DNA from: Saprospiraceae bacterium
GTDB lineage: Bacteria > Bacteroidota > Bacteroidia > Chitinophagales > Saprospiraceae
Reading direction: 5' to 3'
Length of the DNA stretch: 64,000 nt
NCBI GenBank assembly: GCA_016715405.1
Contig: JADKAE010000010.1
Location: 189,001 to 253,000, forward strand
Shown: positions 51,028 to 61,500 of the stretch, piece after piece
How positions within the stretch are numbered: the first letter of the stretch is position 1
Layout of the letters: every line of letters starts with the position of its first letter
Position numbers and translations under genes: made by a program
The notes under the pieces: generated by a model
Databases searched by the model: none
The model's input: only the letters and a program-made list of their open reading frames with translations
Told to the model about the DNA's origin: nothing

Positions 51028-54000
51028 TTATTCGATAATAACCTTCCTGGTTACCTGCGAAGCGCCGTCCATGAGTTGAATCATGTAAGCGCCTGCCGGG
51101 AACTGGCGGGAATCGATTTCCACGGTGCCGTTCAGTGATTGACCCATATAGCGGTTGTACACCAGAGCACCCTGTGCATTAAAGATGCGAATATTGAATT
51201 GTTGAACCGTTTCCGAGAAATCGTAGCGGATATTCAATACATCATTAACAGGGTTCGGGAAAATCTTCACGCCGTTTTGGAGGGTGAATTCTTCCACGTC
51301 AACCACCTGGTTACACGTTACGCAGTAAGCGAAACAAACAACAGGGGAGTGTCACGTCGGCCGTTCCTGTATTGTAGAAGCGATCGCCGAAGCCACCGGT
51401 CGTACAGTTCGTGCCTATGCTGGTGTTGATAGATTCCCATCCGTCGGTACCGTTTTTAAATTTGTAGGTAACCGTCGAATTTTCCGGAATAGCCACCGTA
51501 GCGGTATAGATGCCGTCGCCATTGCCATCGCTCATCGGGAGGTTTTGGAAATCGCTGAATGAACCGGCGAGGAATACGCCGCTCGGATCAACGGTCTGCA
51601 GCGCCATATCAACCTGGAAGGTCACGTCTACCGTAAGCGGGTTGAAGATAAGTTCCCACAGGAAAGCATCTTCCGAGAAACGATCGTTCCATTCGATGAG
51701 GTAGGTAGTACCTGCGGTAACGGGCACGTCGGTAACTTGAGAGGGGCCGGCAGTGCCTAAGCAGTCATCATCGCTTTCAGCAACTACCGTGAGGCTGTTG
51801 AGCGTTGTGCAGTCGCCGGTGTATACCCAGAGGCGGGTATCGCTGGCAGCGCCGTTGCAGGAAGTAATCGTCATTGTACCGTTTGTGGTGGGGGTAAACG
51901 AAAACCATTGCGAATTGGCATACGGCGTTTCAGACAGGGTGCTGGTGCCGATGGTGGGGCCGGCTACGGAAGCGTCGCCGGTAAATTCTTCGATTGCATA
52001 TTCACCAGGCGTAACAGCTACTGCGGTTTGGCAGAAGTCGCCTTCTGCGGGTGCATCGGTAGAGAAGGTCAATTCGAAATCAAAGCCGGTGGTTTCCCAG
52101 GCGTCGTCCCACATGATGTAATAGGTCTCGCCCGCTTCCACGATGGCTTCGCGATAGCTGGCGTAAAGATCGCCGCCAGCTGCCAGTTCGCACATATCGT
52201 CATTCACGCCCATTACTTCGAGGCTTTGGCATTCGCCTTTGAAAATCCAGCCGCGCGAATCAGCGCCGCCGCCGCAGGAGGAAATACTGATAACGCCGTC
52301 TTGTGTAGGCGTATAAGTAAACCAGTAGCCTGCGCCACCCTCGCCGCCGCTGCCAAGGTCATAGGCGCCGCCGTAGCAGGTAAGTTCGGGCACTGCATGA
52401 ACGCCAGGCTGTATCTCTACTGCCGTGTAGCAGTATTGACCTAGGCCTGCATCGGGAATTTGGACAAACTGAACATTGTCCAAATAATACTCATCGTTGG
52501 CGTCACGAGGGTAGAAGTTGATACCGTTGAGTTGGTTGAGCGGGAAAGCGGCGCTGCCATTGGTAATGCCATCGCTGAATTTCCAGGCTGCTACGGTAGT
52601 TTCATCTATAACAAGTCGGGCTTGGTCGTTGTCGAGGTCCACAAAGAGATATACTTGGAACCAGGTATCGTTGGGATAGGAGAAACGCGGGGTTTCAGCA
52701 GGTACGTTATCAGGATAAATCGTAAGATAGCCGGTACCGTCGCCTTCATCGCCCAAGAAAGCGTCCATAGCCCAGAAGCCGGCAGAAGCAGTGGGGGCCT
52801 GGTGCTGAACGTTGAAATAGGCCCGTTTGCCGGTGGCGATGTACATGTACCAGGCTACTGCGTAGTGATCCTGTGTCTTGTCGCCGAGAAGCAGCAGAGC
52901 ATCCTGACCGGTAACGGCGCCGGAAACCTTAAAGGATTGGGCGCCGGTTTCAGCTTGCTCAGTATTTACAACCACAGAGCTTGTTGCGCCGGGCCATGAG
53001 CCCCAGTGGTCTGCGCCTGTTTGACCCTGTACGTTGCCGGCAGTATATCCTTCAGCGTCATCATCGATGATAATCAACGGATCTTCGCAATCGTCAACCA
53101 CAAATACGCAATCGCCGCAGCTGCTGAAGCAAACAGACGGTATGTTCGTACCTGCAGGGTCCAAAACAATAAACGGACGGAAGTTGAATCCGAAAATAGA
53201 AGGCACGCCGCAGTCGTTGGGCACGCTTTCCACGTTGGCGGCAGAAACCAGACCATTTACGAAGACGTAGCCTACCGTATCCAGCACGGTAATATTAGCA
53301 GAGCCGGAATACACGCCGTCGCCATCGACATCAGCGAGGATCAACTCTGTTAGTGTAGGGTTGCCCGAAGAGCCGTAGGCTACGCTGACTCCGTCGGGGC
53401 CCACTGTTTCGAGTGCCATGTCCACATTGAAGGTCACAAGTGCCTGTGGTAGGGTAGTGTTTTCGGTCAGCGTAAAATCGAAGCCGTTGAAGTCCCAGCG
53501 GTCGTCCCAGTAGATAAAATACTGTTGGCCGGCCACTGCGAGGAAGCTCAGTTCGGAGGCAAAGTCGCCATTGTCGGGGTCGCAATCGTCATTGACATCA
53601 AGAAGCGTAAGGGCGGCGCAGTCGGCGCCGGAAATAACAGCCAGGCGGGAGTCAACGAGTTGGCCGCAGGAACTTACTGTAGCAATGTTATTCACAGTAG
53701 GCGTATAGGAATACCATTTTGCGTTGGAGTTGTTGTCCAATACGCCGGTGACAAATACTGCTCCGAAACCACCGGAGATCTCAGCTACCGTATGCGTGCC
53801 GGGGCCGATAGGTATTGCCGTTGCGCATACCTCGCCGGCGCCGGGAGGGATGGGATCTGGAGAGAACGTTACGTTTACTCCTTCAGTAAGGTTAGCCTTG
53901 ATGGTTTCACATGCTGCCCAGGAAAGCATCACCACGGGGATGTTGATCGTTTCGGTGGGCGTACCTCCCATTACTAAAGCCTTGTGCGGGAAGTCGGGAG

Positions 54001-54331
54001 TGTTATTGCATACAATGACGGCAATAGCGCCTGCTTGTTGGGCAACAACGGCCTTTATGGCAAAGCCGCATGTACCCCTATCCATTAGCGCGACCGAACC
54101 GGTCAGGCTATTCAAGGGGACTGTGCAGCCGTTGGCAGGGTCGGCATAAACAACATCTCCTGTGGTTCCGGTTAGGTCCGGTGAGAAAGCGGCCTTGAGG
54201 GCCTGATAGTCGCCTGCAATTCCAGCAGGGGCATTGACCGTAATTTTAACGATTTGGGCATCGGTCGTTGCGGTCCATGCCAATAAAGCTATCGCTAAAG
54301 CCCACAGCTTAGACAAGTAGCAGTTCTTCAT
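51028..54331 (-). CDS. Large T9SS cargo protein with PA-like and repeated beta domains (one frameshift)
   Basis: Start ATG 54331 (MKNCYLSKLWALAIALLAWTATTDAQ). A PA (protease-associated) domain follows (LNSLTGSVALMDRGTCGFAIKAV ... AGAIAVIVCNN). Then three copies of a ~130-residue beta domain with the pattern C-x-A-xx-I-xPG-xxx-V-E ... WYSYTPT ... SSCG ... DSR ... VNDDC ... YFIYWDDxWDxxGFDFTLT (near 53.5-53.8, 52.0-52.4 and 51.7-52.0 kb), two starch-binding/CBM-like VDMALETVGPDGV...YVFVNG units and a T9SS sorting domain (KIFPNPVNDVLNIRYDF ... GAYMIQL ... RKVIIE). One extra C in 51344-51347 must be removed. About 1,100 residues. Catalytic domain not seen. Confidence 0.82.
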
Positions 54332-54432
54332 ACTAACGGGTTTTGATGATGAAATGATGAATGTTAAAGATAGAAATTTTTTGAATAAATTTTTAGCAAT
54401 GTGAATGACAAATACGAGACAAAAACGCGGTA

Positions 54433-55584
54433 TTAGAAATCCGTCCATTTATGCTCGCTTGCGCTTGACTGCACCACCTTTTGAATAAACAGCATGCCCC
54501 TTACGCCATCGTCAACCGATGGGAAATCCTCGTATACCGTATCGACCGGCTTTCCTTCCAGTCTTGCGCGCAGGCAAAAGGCGAAATTGCGGTAAATGTT
54601 GGCAAAAGCCTCGAGATATCCTTCGGGGTGGCCTGCTGGGATACGGGTATGCGCATGCGCTTGCCGGCTTAATGTGCCCACGCCGGTTCGCAAGATCTGC
54701 GTGGGTTGATCCAGCCATTTTACCAACAGGGTATTGGGCTCCATCTGGCGCCATTCGAGGCCGCCTTTTTCGCCGTAAACGCGGATGTTGAGGTTGTTTT
54801 CTTCGCCTGCTGAAATTTGGCTGGCGTGCAGAATCCCTTTGGCGCCGTTTTCAAAACGGAGCAGTACATTGCCGTCGTCGTTGAGCAGGCGGCCAGGAAC
54901 AAAAATACTGAGATCGGCGCAAAGCTCGGTTATCTTGAGTCCGGTGATGTATTCCGCCAGGTTTTCGGCGTGGGTACCAATATCGCCCATAGCGCCGGCT
55001 ATACCGGAGCGTTGGGGGTCGGTACGCCAGGCTGCCTGCTTGGAGGGGGTATCTTCAACTTTTGTAGATAACCAACCTTGCGGGTATTCCACCACAATTT
55101 TGCGCAAAGCACCTAACTGGCCTTCTTTTATCATTTGACGGGCGTGTTTCACCATGGGGTAACCCGTATAATTGTGGGTAAGGGCAAACAACAGGCCCGT
55201 TTTTTTTACCAGCGCCTGCAATTCGTAGGCTTCCTCCATAGTAAAACACAGGGGTTTATCGCAAACCACATGAAATCCGTTTTCGAGGGCCATCTTGGCC
55301 GGCGCAAAATGCATGTGGTTGGGCGTCACGATAGAAACGAACTGCATGCGCGTATCGGCGGGCAGTTGTTTTTCTTTAATTATCATTTCCTGGAAGGAGC
55401 CATAAGCGCGGTCGGCCTGCAAATACAGGACTTCGCCGGAGGCTTTCGACTTTTGGGGGTCGCTGCTAAAAGCGCCGCAAACCAATTCAATTTCGCCGTC
55501 GAGGTTGGCAGCCATGCGGTGCACGCCGCCGATGAATGCGCCGATACCGCCGCCCACCATGCCCATGCGCAATTTTTCAGGCAT
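54433..55584 (-). CDS. Gfo/Idh/MocA-family oxidoreductase
   Basis: A 383-residue NAD(P)-dependent sugar oxidoreductase. Rossmann motif MGMVGGGIGAFIGGVHRMA, then IVTPNHMHFAPAKMALENGFHVVCDKPLCFTMEEAYEL (catalytic Lys in CDKP), GDIGTHAENLAEYITG and AGHPEGYLEAFANIYRNF. No signal peptide, so cytoplasmic. It lies 24 bases after a second family member; the pair probably acts on one sugar or sugar-acid pathway. Substrate unknown. Confidence 0.9.
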   Translation of the reverse strand: MPEKLRMGMVGGGIGAFIGGVHRMAANLDGEIELVCGAFSSDPQKSKASGEVLYLQADRAYGSFQEMIIKEKQLPADTRMQFVSIVTPNHMHFAPAKMALENGFHVVCDKPLCFTMEEAYELQALVKKTGLLFALTHNYTGYPMVKHARQMIKEGQLGALRKIVVEYPQGWLSTKVEDTPSKQAAWRTDPQRSGIAGAMGDIGTHAENLAEYITGLKITELCADLSIFVPGRLLNDDGNVLLRFENGAKGILHASQISAGEENNLNIRVYGEKGGLEWRQMEPNTLLVKWLDQPTQILRTGVGTLSRQAHAHTRIPAGHPEGYLEAFANIYRNFAFCLRARLEGKPVDTVYEDFPSVDDGVRGMLFIQKVVQSSASEHKWTDF

Positions 55585-55608
55585 ACGATCAAATTAACTT
55601 CGTAGTGA

Positions 55609-56997
55609 TCAATTATTCATGTCTACTTTTTCAACCGTACGCATCATACGGCTTTTTTCGGCGGTAAAGCCGATAAGATGGCTTTCCATGGCTGCATCTA
55701 AAGTAGAGGTAAGCAGGGAAGGGTCTCTGCGCGATACGGCCTGCACCCAGTCGCGGGCCAGCCCCCAGTCGCCACCGCCGTGGCCTGATTTTATCTGGAC
55801 GTTTTCGTCGACATTCCATTTCGTCACCTCGCCGTTTTGGAAATTGGCCAGGTAAATATCGGTTTCATCGCCTACCAGATCGCCCATGCTGCCCATAATT
55901 CTGGTGCGGCGGCCGGCGTAATTGGTAAAGGCTTCCATGTTGAAATTAACGGTAATACCGCCTTCGAATTCCATCATTACTATTTGATGGTCGAGCACGT
56001 CGTTGTCGCATTGGTATACACAACGGCCATAGGGGCCTTCTTTGAGATTTTTCATAATGGCTTCTGGCCACAGCGTTTTGTCTTCGGGCAAATCGAAATG
56101 GTGGAGCCAGCTTTGATTGCGATGGTAGATACGCAGGGCGGAATAGGGGCAAGTAGCTTCCACGGCGCAACCATCGGAGCAGCGCTTGGTGCTGCCTGCC
56201 GGCGCGTTTTCTTTGCGGAACCATTTGAGCGAGCCGAAAGAACTCACATGCGTACAGCTTTTGCCCAGCCACCACCTGATGATGTCGAGATCGTGGCATG
56301 ATTTAGCCAGCAGGATAGGGTTGGTTTCAGATGCTTTGCGCCAGTTGCCGCGCACGTAGGAGTGCGACATGTGGATATGCTGAATGGGCTCCATGTGTTG
56401 AACGCTAACGATAGCGCCCAATACGCCGGAATCGATGATCTCTTTGACCTTGCGGTAATACGGTGAATAACGCAGCACGTGGCAGACGCCGACGATGCGG
56501 TTGTGCTTTTTGGCCTGATCGAGGATGTCTTTGCACTCTTGCCAGCTTTGCGCAATGGGTTTTTCGAGCAATAAATCGTAACCCATTTCCAGGGCTTTCA
56601 TAGCGGGGCCGTAGTGCAAATGATCGGGAGTGGTAATGATCACGGCATCGGCAAATTTGGGCCTGTCAAAGACGTGCTCCCAGGTTACAAACCGGTTTTT
56701 ATCGGTGATCTTGTGTTTTTTTGCATAACGTTCGTTGCGCAGGGGAATTGGTTCAGCTACGCCCACGATGTCGAGCTCTGCGGGAAATTCGTGGGCAAAA
56801 TTACCATACACATTACCCCGGTTGCCGGCGCCTAACACAATGGCAGTCATGGGCTTGTCCAGGGGTAGATAAGCGGGCCAAGGCATTTCGTAGGTGTATT
56901 CCGAAATATTACTGAGGGCGTCGACGGGTAACATGGCGCCTGCGGAAAAAACGCCAAGGGCTTTTAGCCAATCGCGGCGGGACCATTCTTTTTGCAT
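55609..56997 (-). CDS. Gfo/Idh/MocA-family oxidoreductase, Tat-exported
   Basis: A 462-residue protein with twin-arginine signal (SRRDWLKALGVFSAG). The domain has AIVLGAGNRGNVYGNFA, IITTPDHLHYGPAMKALEMGYDLLLEKPIAQSWQE (catalytic Lys in EKP), SHSYVRGNWR and SCHDLDIIRWWLGKSCTHVSSFG. Periplasmic members often hydrolyse or oxidise glycosides (Gfo-like, GH109). The Cys-rich stretch KRCSDGCAVEATCPYSAL is unusual and may bind metal. Upstream gene of the pair. Confidence 0.9.
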   Translation of the reverse strand: MQKEWSRRDWLKALGVFSAGAMLPVDALSNISEYTYEMPWPAYLPLDKPMTAIVLGAGNRGNVYGNFAHEFPAELDIVGVAEPIPLRNERYAKKHKITDKNRFVTWEHVFDRPKFADAVIITTPDHLHYGPAMKALEMGYDLLLEKPIAQSWQECKDILDQAKKHNRIVGVCHVLRYSPYYRKVKEIIDSGVLGAIVSVQHMEPIQHIHMSHSYVRGNWRKASETNPILLAKSCHDLDIIRWWLGKSCTHVSSFGSLKWFRKENAPAGSTKRCSDGCAVEATCPYSALRIYHRNQSWLHHFDLPEDKTLWPEAIMKNLKEGPYGRCVYQCDNDVLDHQIVMMEFEGGITVNFNMEAFTNYAGRRTRIMGSMGDLVGDETDIYLANFQNGEVTKWNVDENVQIKSGHGGGDWGLARDWVQAVSRRDPSLLTSTLDAAMESHLIGFTAEKSRMMRTVEKVDMNN

Positions 56998-57078
56998 GGT
57001 GTGTAGATATTTGCCGCCGCTATATTACTAAAATATCCTGTCGTTGCCAAATATTATCGCGCTTCAATAGTTTGTAAA

Positions 57079-58350
57079 CTAATCAGCAACCACAAATTTT
57101 CCCTGCCATTGATCTCCCTGATCATACCAGACGGTCAGATAATATAGCCCGGAAGGCAAGCTGCTTACATCAATTACGTTTGAAGCGTCCCATGTCCATT
57201 TTCGAATAATAGACCCAGCGGCATTGCAGATGGATAACTGGGAAATCTTTTCCATTTCCCGGCCTTCGATAGTGAGATGTCCCGATGCCGGATTGGGATA
57301 GAGCGACAGAGACGGGGACGGTGAAGGCGAATTGGGGATGTCAGTGATCAGGCTGTTTCGGAGGATAGCCCCATTATTGCCCACTACAAACGCTGCACGG
57401 TTGTCTACGCCTGCAATAGCATTTAAGGGAGTATTTGCCAGGTGGTCGGGTTCCCAGCTGGCTCCTCCATCGGCGGTGACGTAGAGGGCGCCGTTATCGC
57501 CTGCAGCATAACCCCGCACATCGTCTTCGAAAAATGCGTCATTGATATAAGCGGGTACATGCTCATTCACAACTTCGGCATTAAACCGCCAGCTGTTTAC
57601 GCCGTCGGAATTGTCGTAATAATAACCCGATGTTTTTACCAGTTGGTTGTAAGGACTGGGAGTAAAGCCAAGAAATTGGTTCATAAAAAAGTAACCGATA
57701 TCTGCATTCACGAAATAGGCAGCGGTATAAGCGCCTGCGTTGGGAAAGTCGAAAGGAAACAAAGGCTGCCAGCTCAACCCGCTATCAGCGCTGCGAAAAC
57801 TATAGTTGGAATAAGTTGCAAAACCGCCGATATTGGCAAATACATAACCCGTTTGTGGTGTGGGAAAATGCATTTGGTCGGGAACAGTAGTCCCGCCAAT
57901 TGAAATATTGGTCGGCGTCCAATTAATCCCGTCATTATCGCTGTAGGAGACGTATTGAGCGTTAAGGGCAAAAGCTCGTTGGCCGCCCAGTGCCAGTGCA
58001 GCACCGTTGGCGACTTCTTCCCACTGTTGGCCTCCGTCTCTTGTGAGATATACCTTGCCGATGTAAAAATCATTTTCTGCAATGAGCAGGGTGTCAATTC
58101 CGAGAACCAGCACGGATCGGAGATCGGTTAATGTAATATTTCCTATTTGCGTCCAGTTTTCTCCACTGTCTGCGGTTAACAGCACAATACCATTATTGCC
58201 CACGGCGGCGCCATAATCGGCGTTGAGCATATGGATGCCAGTGAGTGTTTGCGTCGTGCCGGAATTAAGCGGTATCCACTGGGCGCTAAGGGTAGAAAAA
58301 CTTACAATAAACAGACTGCATGCCTGAATGAGGCGATATATGTTTTTCAT
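57079..58350 (-). CDS. YCF48/BNR-repeat protein with T9SS sorting domain
   Basis: A 423-residue protein with signal peptide (to TLSAQ). Beta-propeller-like blades repeat WxxxxSGxTxxLxxxxxLxxxxGxAVGxNGxxLxTxDxGxxW: MLNADYGAAVGNNGIVLLTADSGENWTQIG, NDNGINW-like NDNGINWTPTN and DNGALYVTADGGASWEPDHL. The C-terminus is a Por-type sorting domain (LSLYPNPASGHLTIEGRE ... GLYYLTVWYDQGD ... GKFVVAD). Secreted or surface-attached through T9SS. No catalytic residues seen. Confidence 0.88.
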   Translation of the reverse strand: MKNIYRLIQACSLFIVSFSTLSAQWIPLNSGTTQTLTGIHMLNADYGAAVGNNGIVLLTADSGENWTQIGNITLTDLRSVLVLGIDTLLIAENDFYIGKVYLTRDGGQQWEEVANGAALALGGQRAFALNAQYVSYSDNDGINWTPTNISIGGTTVPDQMHFPTPQTGYVFANIGGFATYSNYSFRSADSGLSWQPLFPFDFPNAGAYTAAYFVNADIGYFFMNQFLGFTPSPYNQLVKTSGYYYDNSDGVNSWRFNAEVVNEHVPAYINDAFFEDDVRGYAAGDNGALYVTADGGASWEPDHLANTPLNAIAGVDNRAAFVVGNNGAILRNSLITDIPNSPSPSPSLSLYPNPASGHLTIEGREMEKISQLSICNAAGSIIRKWTWDASNVIDVSSLPSGLYYLTVWYDQGDQWQGKFVVAD

Positions 58351-58526
58351 AGAACGGGTGATTGTATATTAGAATATAGACGTAACTGCGAGAAAACCGG
58401 TTGGGGTGATTTGTATATATTTTATAAAATAATTTTCCAGCAGGCAGCAATTTATCCGTATTATCGCATCTAATCAGCATTACATTATAAGGACAGAATT
58501 TATTTTTCCCGAAAACACATAAGCCC

Positions 58527-61500
58527 ATGCGTATTGTTACAGCTTGTTTATTTGTCTTCACTTTTTTTTATCAATTACAGGTTGCTGCTCAAAATCCGCC
58601 GTTGATGGTCATCACGGGGCCAACTGCTGTTTGTGCGGGTAGTTGCGCTACTTACACGGTGACAATAACAGGTGGAGGCGGCCCTGCCAATGTGCACGTG
58701 ATTTGGTTTTTGAGCAATGGTGAGCAATATATTACGCAAGGATTCACCCAGGAAATATGTTTTGATGTACCCGGCGCCTATACGGTCAATGCTATTATAG
58801 AATCAATAGATTTGACCTATCAGGCTTCTTTAACCGTATATGTTACAGATGAAGCGCCGGTCCCCGAATTGTTGTTTTCCGATGCGCCTGCCTGCGCTCA
58901 TACCGATCCTCCCGATTCACTGGGTTGTGATAGGCTTTGTGCACAGACGACGGTGACTTATACCCTGTCTTACCCGTTGTTGTCTCCGCCTTTTCCGGGC
59001 ATCAATTTTTTATACGCCGACTTTTCTAATGTTGCTGATGTGCAATATGTAGGCGACCAGGTGCGGATTACCTGGGCCAACCCCGGTATTGGAGAATTGG
59101 TAGCAGCTTATACCTTTGAAAATGCCGGCGGTACTACGCCGCAGTGTACCAGCTTTTTTTACTTATGTGCAGAAGTACTGGCGCCTCCATTGGCCGGATT
59201 CACGACGAGTCCGGCAGCTTCTAATGATACCATTCGCATTTGTAAAGGTGAGGATATTCAATTTAACAACACGACCACAAATGCCGATACGTATTTGTGG
59301 GATTTTGGCGACTTCAGTACTTCCAATGTGGCAAGTCCGCTGCATGCTTATAACCAGCCAGGCACATACAATGTCGTGATGATTGCCAGCAGCGATTGCA
59401 ATTGTGCAGATACAGCCTATGCCGTAGTGGTGGTAGAGGATACAGATCAACCGCCTATCACCTGCAACGGCGCAGTATGTCCCGGCGCTACGGTAACGTA
59501 TACCACTTCGGCCGTTTGCGCTAGTTATGATTGGACGGTGAGCCCTAATGGCGCGGTCATTGATGGCGGCGGTACAACTGATGAATACATCACGATTACC
59601 TGGAATAGCGGGTATATAGGAGAGGTAGAACTGGCCGTCACCAATTGCGTAGGAGGAGGGCCCTGCTTACGTCCTACTACCATTGAAGTGCCCATTTTAT
59701 CTGACGATGTATTGATAGCAGGTCCGGCAAAGGCCTGCCCCGGTTCCGATGTATTGTATAGCGTCCCGGCATATGACGGTGCAGATATTGTGTGGAGTGT
59801 ATCGGCTTATGGGACTATAATTGCGGGCCAGAGTACAAACGAAGTATTAGTCAATTGGGCAGAAAACACCCCATTTGACGAACCCCAGTGGATAGCGGTA
59901 GAAATTGACCATTGTTATTTGGGTTGTGGAGGCGCCGATACGCTTGAAGTTAATGTAAAACCTGCTTTCAGGGTCACCGGCGCTGTAGAAGCCTGTCCGG
60001 GAAGTACAAGTAACCACAATGCGAGGAGTTTTTTGAATAACGACCCCGTGGTGTCATCGTGGGAGGTACAGGATGCCTCCGGCAATATAGCCTGGACTTC
60101 AGGTGCATCGGCCGCTACGGCCACTGTGCCCTGGAATGTAGCAGCGGGGCAGTACCTCGTGGTAGCTTTTCCGGATACTCCCGGCGACTATTGCATCGAT
60201 TCGGCGTTTGTTCGCGTGGCTGTGCCCGACGTAACCCCTCCTATCGATTCTATTGTGGGGCCGGTTCAAATTTGTACAAACCAACCCTATACCTATGAAG
60301 TGGCCACTTCGTTTCCTACCAATAACTTCACCTGGCAGGTAGTGAACGGCGGGGCAACGAGTACCCGAACCGGCCGGCGGATTAGCGTGACCTGGACTTC
60401 TCCCAACAATAATAGTTTGTCGGTAGTGCAAACCACTGCTCAAGGTTGTGTCTCAACACCTGTATTATTGAATATCCAGCAGGTGCAGGCGCCCCCTATA
60501 ACGGGCGACAATGACGTGTGCCTGGAAAGTACCGGCCAATACAGCACACAGATTTTGCCCCAAATGCAATACGAATGGCGGATCACGCCGACTGATGCCG
60601 GCACGATTATCACTGATCCTACTGCGACGCAAATAGACGTGTTGTGGCACAAGACGGGCGCTGCTACAGTGATTCTGGAGGTATGCAACCAAACCACAAC
60701 ATATAATGTCAACGTGAGAGCGTTGCCCACCCCATCCGTCGTTCACCCGGCTTCACTTTGCGATAACGTGAGTGCACAGGTACAGACTAGCGCGGCTTTT
60801 TCTGCTTATGTATGGCGAGACGGAGATGGCAGTGTGGTCAGCAATAATACGATGCCTTCATTTGGCCCGGGGTACTATCAGGTGATTGTGACCGATGCGT
60901 TTGGTTGTGTAGGCGAAGAAACTTTTCAGATCGACAACTTACCCGCTCCGGGAGTGCGTATCAGTACGCCGGGGGTGCGATGTTTAAATTTTGGACCGGC
61001 AACGCTTTATACTATTGGAAACCAGACGAGTAGTTCGTATGAATTGTACCGAGACGGCATGGCGTTGGGTGTAAATGCGGGTTCTTATGTAGCATCTGTG
61101 GCAGGTATTTACACCGTAGAAGTGACTGATGCAAATGGTTGCGTGTCTACGTCCAATGCACTGGAAGTGTATGGCAATTGTGGAGGCGGTGGGGGCGGCG
61201 GCGGCCTTCCCGGCGGTGGTGACGCTTGTGATCCTGCCATCATTACTCCGTTTGATATCATTCCGGGGTCGCCGTGTAACGACCGAAGCTATCAGATAAC
61301 CAGCCCCCTGTTTGTCCCCGGATCAGCATTTTGGAATTTTGACGACCCGGAGAGTGGCGCCAACAACTCGTCGATGCTGGATAATCCCAATCACCTGTAT
61401 GCCACGGCCGGTTTTCACGAAGTCGTATTAATTGCCGATTACAATGTTGGCGGTAATATCGTCAGTTGCGGGACGCTTCGGATAGATACCGTGGCATTGG

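Noticed and set aside
58351..58526. Small gene or RNA between the YCF48 protein and the adhesin
   Set aside because: AT-rich divergent promoter region with no frame or hairpin I would support.
61180..61220. Frame error in the Gly-rich run of the adhesin
   Set aside because: The frame reads well on both sides (Gly linker then a Cys-containing Ig unit), so no change is needed.
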